This document shows positions 1-6,990 of a stretch of 11,360 nt of DNA, piece by piece (positions within the stretch are counted from its first letter, which is position 1; each line of letters starts with the position of its first letter). A program made the position numbers and the translations under genes. The notes below the pieces were generated by a model. The model made no database searches. It was not told the DNA's origin and saw nothing but the letters and a program-made list of their open reading frames with translations. The DNA comes from Candidatus Fermentibacterales bacterium (lineage in GTDB: Bacteria; Fermentibacterota; Fermentibacteria; Fermentibacterales; JAFGKQ01). Where the stretch lies: the NCBI GenBank assembly GCA_016928495.1, contig JAFGKQ010000200.1:1-11360 (forward strand), given 5' to 3'.

Positions 1-289
1 CGAGCGCCCTCGAGACAGCCAGGGAGTCGGCGAGATCCGGGAGCCGGCCGATGCGCAGGGTACGGACGGCGCTGTCGGACTCCATTGCCTGTGCGAGAGG
101 GCCATGACCCGCAATGCCGATAGTGAGATCGCTCGGCTCCAGACCCTCGGAGACCTGCGTGATCTGGACCATTCCGAAGAACAGCGCCGGGTAGAGGAAC
201 AGCGGAACGACTATGGTGTAGATGAGTGTGTGCCGGTCCCTGAAGGTCGCCAGGAGCTCGAACCTGACGGACAGAAGGGCGCGTCTCAC
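1..289 (-). CDS. ABC transporter permease, ABC-2/NatB-like, N-terminal fragment
   Basis: The gene runs off the left edge, so only the first 96 codons are visible. It starts at a GTG whose last two bases lie inside the TGA stop of the upstream sensor-like gene (GTGA, 4-base overlap). A GGAGG-type ribosome site lies in 295-304. The N-terminus reads as a short basic cytoplasmic segment (MRRALLSVRFELLATFRDRH). A hydrophobic transmembrane helix follows at about residues 22-41, containing the PLFLYP stretch. After it comes a polar, presumably extracytoplasmic region with ITIGIAG-like character (TIGIAGHGPLAQAM). A basic 'rkEL.e.lRDrrtl' lead followed by a TM helix and a large exported loop is typical of NatB/ABC-2 efflux permeases. 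Substrate cannot be inferred. The ATPase partner is not visible and may lie further left. The family call is from pattern recognition of the N-terminus only. Confidence 0.72.
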   Translation of the reverse strand, partial: MRRALLSVRFELLATFRDRHTLIYTIVVPLFLYPALFFGMVQITQVSEGLEPSDLTIGIAGHGPLAQAMESDSAVRTLRIGRLPDLADSLAVSRAL

Positions 290-3200
290 CCCTGTCCTCC
301 CTCCGGCTCGCGCTCACGCGCCGCTCGCATCATCGAGGACACCCTAGAGACGGCTTCCATTGCCTGCGAGAAGCTGAACGGCCTGAACAGCGAGAGCTCG
401 GAGAGACGGCTCTCTCGCCCGGTGCCTCCGGCAGATACGTCCGCGCCGCGGAGGGCTGCGTGCTCTATCATGCAGACGATGGATCCGGGAGAGGCAGCCG
501 CCAGGCGCTCGACGAAATCGACTCCTCCGGTTCCGTGGAGCTCACGGCTCACGAACACGGCGTCGAAAGACCCGGCTGAGGCGACGAGTGACAGACCCTC
601 GGCTGCGCTCGATGCCTGGACAGCCTCCAGGCCGCTCCGTCCGAGAGCACGGGCGATCATGTGACGGGACGAGACGTCCTCGTCGAGTACCAGCACGGTT
701 CCCGCGGGCCCTTCCCCGGAAGGTCCGCTGGAGGCTCTCGCGGACGTGCCGGGAATCACTATGGAGATGCTTCTTCCGTCACCCCCTCTCATGCAGTCGC
801 CCCCGCACAGGACGATGAGAAGCTGCAGCAGGGAGAGCTCCGCAGACGGCGACAGGAAACCCATACCGAGGTCGGCCAGCACCCCACGCCCGCCTGTCGA
901 CTCCGGCAGCAGGGAGTCGCACACGAGCATGATCCCGAGGTAGACGGGAGAGGTCCCTACCACGGCCCGCTCCACCTCGGGAGACCCGGCGTGCAGAGAC
1001 CTCGCGACTATCACGCACTCCCCTTCGGACGAGCAGAGGGCAGCGAGCCGCACCAGAGCGAACCTCAGCAACTGCTCGTCGAACTCCACCGCCGGAAGCT
1101 CGCCCTCGAGCGAGAGACTGGGCGGCCTCATGCCCCGGGAGACGAATCTGTCTATGACCTCGTGCAGCACCTCCGGAGCATCCATCTTGCGCACCATCCT
1201 GAGCTGGGAGCGCAGGAAGGCCCAGAGGCAGTCCGCCACCCTGAGGGCGCCCTCCTGCTTGCTCATCAGAGATCCTGACACCGCCCGTGAGACCCTGTCC
1301 GGCGGCAGGAGGCCGAGCAGCTCCGACAGATCGTCCCTTGCTTCCGACAGCGTCCTCATGACTATCTCGGCCATTGCCGATTCGAGCCCTCTGGTCGCGG
1401 TACCCGGGTCGATGTCGGCGGCAAGGGCGGGCGTCAGCTCGTCGAGAGGTATCCAGAACAGCACTCCGCTTCCCTGTACGGTGTCCATGGAGACCAGAAC
1501 ATGATGACAGCGCTCGGTCCGTCCCGCCGGAAGACCGGAGGCGATCGCCCGGCCCGAGGAGACTGCTCTTGCCATCGCCTCTCGAAGAGGCCCCTCACCG
1601 GAAGGAAAGAGCGACGCGACAGAAACGCCTTCGCGGAGACCAGGGAACAGCCTGCCTCCGGATGGCGGGATCAGGACCTCGCCCGAGCCGTTGGTCACGA
1701 AAGCCGACGAGCCCGGGCCTCCCAGAATCGAACCCATGCTGCCGATCAGCCGCGCCTCTGCAAGGGCCGATAGCCTGGCCGAGACAATCGAGCAGAACTC
1801 GTCCAGCAGGGCGGTCCACTCCCCACCGTACATGATGAGTCTTCCCAGCGGCTTTCCGGAGGGTCCCAGAGACCTGACGGTCAGATCTCCGCCCGGCTCT
1901 GCCGCGGGCCCGGTGGACCCGGCCTCGCCGGTCAGGTCCAGCTCCACGAGGACCTTCCGTGCTCCGCTGACGAGCCTGATCGTCTCCCGGGCGATCCTCG
2001 CCAGGGCGTCAGGGTCAGGAGCCGAGCAGACCCTCGCGGTGCCGCGAACGAAGGCCTCCATTCGCCGCAGGGACTCGGTGATGCCGGACGGCACTCCACC
2101 CGTCTCCACCGGGACCCCCGTCAGCAGATTGACGAGGTCCACCCCGCCGAGCTCGGGGGTGTCCAGAGTGAACGTCCTCCAGGCGACCAGAGCTGGCTCA
2201 CTCGTGCCTTCCCTGGCCGGGGAGCCTCTCTCAGCCTCTCTCCCGACGCCCCAGACGGCCGGCCCGGAGCTCCTGGAGCTCTCGGCAAGGATGGCTCTCG
2301 CCGAGGACAACCCGCCGGCCTTCCCGAAAAGGAGATCCCTGGCCAGCTCCGGCCTGCCGAGAGCCTTCTCGGCAGGGCAGCCCGTCAGCTCCTCCATCGC
2401 CTGGTTCCAGAGCACCACGCGCCAGTCGGCAGTGAACCCGGCAACGGGAACGCCCAGGCCGCTCAGGAGAGAGGAGGCGAACTCGCGCTCCTTGTCGAGA
2501 AGGAAGTCCGCCTGCTCCCTGCCGGAGCGCTCCCTGCGAAGGCTCTCCTCTAGCAGAGCCAGATGGACGAGTGAGACACAGAAGCTCTCCGTTTCCTCGT
2601 CCACGGGCTCGGGGTCACACACCAGAAGGAAGCCGGCAGTGAAGCTGCCGACCCCGATCGGATAGACGACGCACAGCGAGAAGCTGTCGCCCAGAAGACC
2701 GGTCTCGTGCTCCCGGAGCTGGCTGCTCGGCAGAGAGGTCCAGACCGTGTCGGGGAGCCCGAGGCTCGAGAACTCCGTGCCCGGAGCGATCTGCCACTCG
2801 CCCGCGCTCGCCGAGAGGTAGGTGGACTCGAAGGGATCGTACCTGTAGACGGCCACGGCCCTCGCCGGGCAGCCCCGCAGCGCGGCGATAGCCACTCGCT
2901 CGTCGAAGGCCGGCTGCTTCTCGGAGATGTCCCGCTCGAGGAGCCCCCGGACAAGCTCCGTCCTTGCCTTCAGGGCAGAGAGCTTCTCTCTGGCCGAATC
3001 CAGCTCTGACACGTCCTCGAGTATCCCGGCCAGATAGGCGATCTCCGTCTCGTCCCCCTCCAGCGGCTTCAGAGTGATCTCCACGGTCCTGCGTGAACCG
3101 TCAGGATGATCGTAGCGGGCCGTCCGGATCGGCTTCTCCGGGGAACGCCCGGAGAGCACGGCCTGCATCAGCGCGTCCAGCTCGGCAAAGCACTCCCTGG

Positions 3201-3993
3201 GCAGTATCTCGTACACCGGCATCCCCATGAGGTTCTCGGAAACCCCGAGCATCCGCCCGAACCCCGGGTTGGAGAGCAGGATCCTGTAGTCCTGCCCGAA
3301 CAGGACGAGGCCCGTGTCCAGGTTGCGGAAGTAGGTCTGGCTCATGCGGCGGTTGGTCCTGAGACGCTTCTCCGTCCTGAAGCTGTCCGTGGTATCGACG
3401 AATGTGCCGACGACGCCGCGACCGGTGGAAACAAGCGTAGCCTCGACCCTGGTCTCGGTGCCCGGTCTGCATTCGACCTTGACGTGCCTGCCCCTCATGC
3501 AGGAGTCCAGCACGCTGTCCCAGGAGAGCAGCACCGGCTCCGGCATGAAGTCCCCGAAGCGATCGCCCAGAGCATCCTCGCTCCTTATCCCGAACATGGA
3601 TGCCATCGCGCTGTTCCAGAAACGGCAGATGCCTCTGGAATCGATCAGAGTGACTCCGGCAGTAACCTCCTCGAGCAGATCCTCGTCCAGGCCTGCCCGG
3701 GCATCGGCTCTGTACAGGACGACCTCGACTGCATCCTCGTGCCTGGCGGCTACTCCGCGAAGCCCCTCCCCGAGGAAGAGCACGGGAGCGCTTCCCTGAC
3801 CCGGGCCCCTCAGGAGGTCGGCAAGAGCCGATGGCAGGAGTGAAAGTGCATCGGGACCGTTCGACAGGGCTTCCGGGCCGATTCCCAGGACTCCCCTGCA
3901 GTCCCCGGAGATGGACTCGAACCCGGTGAGAGGCCGGTAGGTAAGGCGGGTCCACACCTGAACGCTGCTCGCTCTGAGAGTAGGGTCGCTCAT
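286..3993 (-). CDS. Multi-PAS/GAF hybrid sensor histidine kinase-like protein, catalytically degenerate
   Basis: This is a 1235-residue protein counted from ATG 3993. An in-frame GTG at 4053 would add 20 residues rich in Pro, Cys and Trp with no ribosome site, so I prefer 3993, although its own ribosome site is also weak. No signal peptide or TM helix is visible, so it is probably cytoplasmic. Approximate domain order: weak PAS (18-65), PAS (102-200, with LIDSRGICRFWN), PAS (215-332, with NPGFGRMLG and a DGSRRTVEI strand), GAF-like (340-480), PAS (500-625, with WRVVLWNQAMEELTG), GAF-like (635-745), degenerate PAS (750-848), DHp-like helices (860-955), HATPase-like (965-1081), receiver-like (1097-1220). 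The usual His appears to be Asp887 (RDDLSELL in place of HDxNNLL). The Mg-binding Asn of the N-box appears to be Ala985. The G-boxes have lost their glycines (CDSLLP). The receiver keeps the acidic pocket (DED 1104-1106), but the phospho-acceptor Asp is Ser1149, the conserved Thr is Ile1176 and the Lys is Arg1204. It probably senses or scaffolds rather than phosphorylates. The domain calls rest on reading motifs by eye. Confidence 0.85.
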   Translation of the reverse strand: MSDPTLRASSVQVWTRLTYRPLTGFESISGDCRGVLGIGPEALSNGPDALSLLPSALADLLRGPGQGSAPVLFLGEGLRGVAARHEDAVEVVLYRADARAGLDEDLLEEVTAGVTLIDSRGICRFWNSAMASMFGIRSEDALGDRFGDFMPEPVLLSWDSVLDSCMRGRHVKVECRPGTETRVEATLVSTGRGVVGTFVDTTDSFRTEKRLRTNRRMSQTYFRNLDTGLVLFGQDYRILLSNPGFGRMLGVSENLMGMPVYEILPRECFAELDALMQAVLSGRSPEKPIRTARYDHPDGSRRTVEITLKPLEGDETEIAYLAGILEDVSELDSAREKLSALKARTELVRGLLERDISEKQPAFDERVAIAALRGCPARAVAVYRYDPFESTYLSASAGEWQIAPGTEFSSLGLPDTVWTSLPSSQLREHETGLLGDSFSLCVVYPIGVGSFTAGFLLVCDPEPVDEETESFCVSLVHLALLEESLRRERSGREQADFLLDKEREFASSLLSGLGVPVAGFTADWRVVLWNQAMEELTGCPAEKALGRPELARDLLFGKAGGLSSARAILAESSRSSGPAVWGVGREAERGSPAREGTSEPALVAWRTFTLDTPELGGVDLVNLLTGVPVETGGVPSGITESLRRMEAFVRGTARVCSAPDPDALARIARETIRLVSGARKVLVELDLTGEAGSTGPAAEPGGDLTVRSLGPSGKPLGRLIMYGGEWTALLDEFCSIVSARLSALAEARLIGSMGSILGGPGSSAFVTNGSGEVLIPPSGGRLFPGLREGVSVASLFPSGEGPLREAMARAVSSGRAIASGLPAGRTERCHHVLVSMDTVQGSGVLFWIPLDELTPALAADIDPGTATRGLESAMAEIVMRTLSEARDDLSELLGLLPPDRVSRAVSGSLMSKQEGALRVADCLWAFLRSQLRMVRKMDAPEVLHEVIDRFVSRGMRPPSLSLEGELPAVEFDEQLLRFALVRLAALCSSEGECVIVARSLHAGSPEVERAVVGTSPVYLGIMLVCDSLLPESTGGRGVLADLGMGFLSPSAELSLLQLLIVLCGGDCMRGGDGRSISIVIPGTSARASSGPSGEGPAGTVLVLDEDVSSRHMIARALGRSGLEAVQASSAAEGLSLVASAGSFDAVFVSRELHGTGGVDFVERLAAASPGSIVCMIEHAALRGADVSAGGTGRESRLSELSLFRPFSFSQAMEAVSRVSSMMRAAREREPEGGQG

Positions 3994-4080
3994 GAGCCAA
4001 CCGATCCATTGCCGGAGTCCGCCGCAGGGCGGGGGCCGACACGAGTGCCGCACCCGTTGCGGTCAGCTATGATTCATACG

Positions 4081-4121
4081 CTGGCGCCCCGGGGGCAAGC
4101 CCCGGAATGGCTGTTTGCCAG
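4081..4121. repeat. Nested inverted repeats in the divergent intergenic region
   Basis: An outer arm CTGGC (4081-4085) matches GCCAG (4117-4121). An inner arm CCGGGG (4089-4094) matches CCCCGG (4100-4105) across a 5-base loop. The right outer arm overlaps the putative -35 element of ndk (4115-4120), so the structure could be an operator or a cruciform near the divergent start sites. It could equally be chance in GC-rich DNA; no protein is implied. Confidence 0.3.
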
Positions 4122-4143
4122 TGACCCGGCACCGCTCTAGAAT
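4115..4143 (+). promoter_or_regulatory. Putative sigma70-type promoter of ndk
   Basis: A TTGCCA hexamer at 4115-4120 and a TAGAAT hexamer at 4138-4143 are separated by exactly 17 bases. This is close to the TTGACA-17-TATAAT consensus. It would put the transcript start near 4150, leaving a leader of roughly 35 bases before the ndk TTG at 4184. It is the only well-spaced promoter-like pair I found by eye in the divergent region. Confidence 0.55.
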
Positions 4144-4183
4144 ACGGGCTGTGTACCACAGGAACAACGGAAGGACCCGGGAG

Positions 4184-4627
4184 TTGGAAAGAACCTTCGT
4201 CATACTCAAGCCCAATGCCGTTCAGCGAGAGCTCGTGGGAGAGCTGATCTCGAGGTTCGAGAAGCGGGGCCTGAAGATAACCGCGCTCCGCATGACGGTG
4301 CTTTCGGCCGAGCAGGCAGAGCTGCACTACGCCCAGCACAGAGAGAAGAGCTTCTACTCCGACCTCGTCAGCTTCATCACGAGCGGTCCATCGGTCCTGA
4401 TCGTCCTCGAAGCCGAGAATGCCGTATCCGTCGTCAGGCAGATGGTCGGCGCCACGGATCCCAAGGACGCGCTTCCGGGCACGATCAGGGGTGACTATGC
4501 CAATACTTTGGGTCACAATATGATCCACGCCTCAGACTCTGCCGGGGCTGCCATTCGGGAGATCGCCCTCTTCTTCACCGAAGAGGAGATCGCAAAGTAC
4601 ACGCTCTCGATAAGGCCCTGGCTCTGA
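4184..4627 (+). CDS. ndk: Nucleoside diphosphate kinase
   Basis: The enzyme transfers the gamma phosphate of ATP to nucleoside diphosphates through a phosphohistidine, balancing the cytosolic NTP and dNTP pools. The 147-residue protein has the usual bacterial length. It opens with the hallmark ERTFVILKPNAVQR (catalytic Lys9), followed by helix GELISRFEKRGLKI, then GTIRGDYA (99-106) and the active-site segment NMIHASDS with His115. HASDS replaces the commoner HGSDS; this variant occurs in other NDKs and should be active. The reading frame is open upstream to 4115, but homology begins at the TTG at 4184. An AAGGAC ribosome site at 4171-4176 lies at proper spacing, and the likely promoter lies inside the upstream open stretch, so the TTG start is well supported. 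It is the only plus-strand gene, divergent from the sensor-like gene and convergent with the barrel gene, so probably monocistronic. Confidence 0.97.
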   Translation: MERTFVILKPNAVQRELVGELISRFEKRGLKITALRMTVLSAEQAELHYAQHREKSFYSDLVSFITSGPSVLIVLEAENAVSVVRQMVGATDPKDALPGTIRGDYANTLGHNMIHASDSAGAAIREIALFFTEEEIAKYTLSIRPWL

Positions 4628-4639
4628 GACCTTCGACCC

Positions 4640-4672
4640 GGGGACGATCAGCTCGAGCTGTAGCTGATCCCC
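4640..4672. terminator. Hairpin at convergent gene ends, possible two-way terminator
   Basis: GATCAGCT (4646-4653) pairs perfectly with AGCTGATC (4662-4669) over an 8-base loop. GGG (4641-4643) can add to the stem with CCC (4670-4672) across a 2-base bulge. The structure sits just after the ndk stop (4627) and over the last codons and stop of the opposing barrel gene (stop 4648-4650). Its placement between convergent genes suits a terminator for both, but neither side carries a T run, so a classical intrinsic terminator is not shown. Confidence 0.42.
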
Positions 4673-5760
4673 AGTGCGAGAGTGTTCGCGGAGTCATCCA
4701 TGGTGACGGGGTCGTCCTGGTAGGGGAAGGGCCCCCCGTTTCTGCTCCTGGTCCAGTAGTAGTACCCGCCCTCGATGCCGAATCTGCCAAGGTCTATCGC
4801 CATTCCCAGCGAGAACCCGATGCCGGCCCTGCTGCTGGCTTCCCCGTCGTTGAAGCTGACGCCCCACCTGCTGAGGGCATGCTCTCCCATCGGCACATCC
4901 GCGAACAGCTTCACGACCACATCCTGCACTCCCGCCGGATCGGAGACCTCCGCCTCGAAGCCGAAGGTCCCGTTGTTGAGGTAGCTGAGCATCGTGTAGG
5001 CTCCGCCGGAGAGCACGGGCACAACGCCATCAGAGCCGGAGGAGAAGGCCATGCCGCACCCCATGAGGCTGTCGGCGAGCACGAAACCGGCATGGAACGC
5101 CGGTTCCTTCCAGCTCCTGCTCTCGGACAGACTGGAGTCCAGAACCGAGGTATGCAGGCTGTCTATGCTGATGGAGGAGGTGCCGGAGCCGAAGCGCATG
5201 CCTGCCGACACGCCGATGCAGAGACCGCCGAGTGGTTCGAAGGAGGCTCCCGCGGAGCACTCCCAGATCCCTCCGGTGCATTCCGCCTCGCTGATGACGA
5301 TGGTCACGGTATCGACTCCGGCCTCCTCGTAGTCGGTCTCCTGGGCGAAATAGGAGAGATCGGTGATCCTCGCCACTCCCGCGGCGAAGCCCACGCCCTC
5401 GAAGGGCTGGAGGCTTGCGTACAGGCTGACCGGGCTGAAGGTCAGACCCGACCTCTGGATCCTGTAGGGATTGTCCGCCGACTCGACCCAGATCGTGGGG
5501 CCGAGGCTGCCGGACACCTGGAGACCCGGCTCACGCGGGATGTTGGCCGGGTTCGTCAGGACGGTGCCGGGCTCGATGAGATAGACGGAGCGAAGCCCGC
5601 ACAGGGAGACGGATGAAGAAGTCAGGCCTCTGATGGCCGTTCCTCCCGACTCGGCGTCCTGGAAGCTGTAGGCGAGGCACCCGGTCTGCGCGATCAGCAC
5701 GAGCGGAAGCAGCAGACCCGGTACCGCAAGCGAGATCAGGGGGCGTTGAAGGAGTCTCAA
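4648..5760 (-). CDS. Predicted outer-membrane beta-barrel protein, second of a paralogous pair
   Basis: This is a 370-residue protein with a TTG start at 5760 and an AAGGA ribosome site (5770-5774) 9 bases upstream. A hydrophobic leader (LISLAVPGLLLPLVLIAQ) ends near CLA at residue 30. The QTGC stretch is a poor lipobox because Gln sits at -3, so signal peptidase I cleavage seems likelier. The mature part is rich in Gly, Ser and alternating hydrophobic residues, and ends in an aromatic-containing strand (LALGISYSSS), as expected for a porin-like barrel. It shares landmarks in the same order with the gene at 5861-6973: GPxIW, ARxTDxS, GGxWE, GVSAGxRFG, HAG, SGSD, FGxExExxDPxG and LGISY. An N-terminal SLCG....TNPANI region recalls the 'RS.ALGG...NPAGL' signature of PorV/FadL/UPF0164-like barrels, but is weaker here. 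Ligand and function are unknown. Confidence 0.8.
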   Translation of the reverse strand: MRLLQRPLISLAVPGLLLPLVLIAQTGCLAYSFQDAESGGTAIRGLTSSSVSLCGLRSVYLIEPGTVLTNPANIPREPGLQVSGSLGPTIWVESADNPYRIQRSGLTFSPVSLYASLQPFEGVGFAAGVARITDLSYFAQETDYEEAGVDTVTIVISEAECTGGIWECSAGASFEPLGGLCIGVSAGMRFGSGTSSISIDSLHTSVLDSSLSESRSWKEPAFHAGFVLADSLMGCGMAFSSGSDGVVPVLSGGAYTMLSYLNNGTFGFEAEVSDPAGVQDVVVKLFADVPMGEHALSRWGVSFNDGEASSRAGIGFSLGMAIDLGRFGIEGGYYYWTRSRNGGPFPYQDDPVTMDDSANTLALGISYSSS

Positions 5761-5790
5761 GCCTGTAAGTCCTTACCTGGTTTGGGTCAG

Positions 5791-5829
5791 GGCAGGAGCG
5801 GAGTCAGATCCTGTCACGCCGCCCCTGCC
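5791..5829 (-). other. GC-rich RNA hairpin between the two barrel genes
   Basis: In the minus-strand transcript GGCAGGGGCGG pairs with CCGCUCCUGCC: 11 base pairs including one G-U wobble, around a 17-base loop. The plus-strand version would carry an A-C mismatch, so the structure favours the coding transcript. It lies about 30 bases after the stop of the first barrel gene and about 30 before the TTG of the second. No U run follows. It could be an attenuator, a partial terminator or an mRNA-stabilising element that sets the ratio of the two proteins. Confidence 0.45.
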
Positions 5830-5860
5830 GAGTCCGCTGCTCCACCATCCATCAGGTCCC

Positions 5861-6973
5861 TCAGAGCACGTAGCTGATGCCCAGCACTACGTTCGTGACC
5901 GAATCGAGCACCTGATCGGGCTCTGCATGGGTGAATGACGAGTCGGCGCTCGAAGTGCTCGTCCACTGCAGAGCGGCATCGAACTGGAAGTGGCGCATGG
6001 AGTAGGTGCCGCCGAGTCCGAGAGACAGAGCGGTCAGATCGGCTTTCGATGCCTCGGTGAGGCTGATCCCCCCGCAGAAGACCAGGCTGGCTTCCGGCGC
6101 GTACTGGCCGAAAACCCTGACTACGATCTGATCGTCACCGCCGGGGTCCCTCAGCTCGCCCTCCGCCCCGAAGGCCCCGCGGTTGCTCGAGCCGGTGAAT
6201 ATGGTCCCGCCCAGGGCCACTCTCGCGGGGTACCTGTCGCTTCCGGAGCAATAGGACAGGCCCACGGAGCTCAGCCCGAAGGGGACGGTCAGCCCGGCAT
6301 GCCAGCAGAGCGCGGACTCCTCGAGCTCATCAGTCCAGGTGGAGTCACCGCTTCCTACCATGTCGTCGAACTCGTACTTCCTCTCGAGCGTCCCGAACCG
6401 CTGGCCGGCCGAAACCCCGGCGCTCAGCCAGGGACTGACCCTGAAAGCTGCCCCGCCGAGCAACTCCCAGAACCCGCCCGTGGCGCTGAGGTACTCGATG
6501 GACTCGAGCACCGCCGTGTCGGGAGGAGCGTTGTAGTTGTACCGAACATCCTCATGGCTGCCATCGGTCACCCTGGCTATCCCTCCGCCGAGCACGAAAC
6601 CTCTGGAGACCTCGATCTTCATGGCTGCAAGCGCAGATCCCAGGGCAAGGCCGCTCTGGGTCTGGCGATAGGTGTTCAGCTCCACGCGCTCGCTCCAGAT
6701 GGCAGGACCGAAAGCGATCGAGAATCTGTTGGAGGGAGCCGTCAGGAGGCCGGACGGATTGGAGAAGAGAGCAGCCGCATCCGTGCTCCCCGTCGCCATG
6801 GGGCCACCCAGTGCGATCGACCGGGGATGGACGCCTGACAGCACCGTTCCCTCCCGGATGGCATCGGGGTATCCGAAGGCAAGGGCGCCCCCGGAGAACG
6901 CCAGCACGGCGACTGCCAGCCCGGGCAGGCACAACCGGAATCTCCCGGGTCCGGGACGCAGAAGACGAACCAT
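5861..6973 (-). CDS. Predicted outer-membrane beta-barrel protein, first of a paralogous pair (PorV/FadL-like signature)
   Basis: This is a 370-residue protein with an ATG at 6973 and a strong AGGAGG-type site (complement in 6980-6987) directly upstream. The leader is basic (MVRLLRPGPGRFR), then hydrophobic (LPGLAVAVLAFSGG), with a likely cut after ALA at residue 32. The mature N-terminus carries RSIALGG (51-57) followed by DAAALFSNPSGL (65-76). This is the pattern seen at the start of PorV/UPF0164/FadL-type barrels. The rest is Gly-rich alternating strand, closing with NVVLGISYVL. Length and motif order match the neighbour at 4648-5760, pointing to tandem duplication followed by strong divergence. 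It begins only 17 bases after the lipoprotein gene ends, so the two are very likely cotranscribed. The role is unknown; transport of hydrophobic compounds and secretion-system barrel accessory are both possible. The envelope location is inference. Confidence 0.82.
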   Translation of the reverse strand: MVRLLRPGPGRFRLCLPGLAVAVLAFSGGALAFGYPDAIREGTVLSGVHPRSIALGGPMATGSTDAAALFSNPSGLLTAPSNRFSIAFGPAIWSERVELNTYRQTQSGLALGSALAAMKIEVSRGFVLGGGIARVTDGSHEDVRYNYNAPPDTAVLESIEYLSATGGFWELLGGAAFRVSPWLSAGVSAGQRFGTLERKYEFDDMVGSGDSTWTDELEESALCWHAGLTVPFGLSSVGLSYCSGSDRYPARVALGGTIFTGSSNRGAFGAEGELRDPGGDDQIVVRVFGQYAPEASLVFCGGISLTEASKADLTALSLGLGGTYSMRHFQFDAALQWTSTSSADSSFTHAEPDQVLDSVTNVVLGISYVL

Positions 6974-6990
6974 GCGAATCCTCCTCCCCG

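Noticed and set aside
661-2665. Several long plus-strand open frames opposite the sensor-like gene
   Set aside because: They mirror the codon bias of a coherent 1235-residue PAS/GAF protein, and their translations are Arg/Pro/Ser-rich with no motif.
286-3993. Reading the degenerate kinase as a pseudogene
   Set aside because: There is no frameshift or internal stop across more than 1200 codons, domain hydrophobic patterns are kept and the downstream gene is translationally coupled.
3994-4053. A GTG start at 4053 for the sensor-like gene
   Set aside because: The added 20 residues are unlike a domain start and have no ribosome site. It is not fully excluded, since the site at 3993 is also weak.
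4115-4183. A longer ndk reading frame starting at 4115
   Set aside because: The extra 23 residues are not part of the NDK family, and they contain the likely promoter and ribosome site.
5761-5860. A separate promoter for the second barrel gene
   Set aside because: No acceptable -35/-10 pair was seen on the minus strand in this gap.
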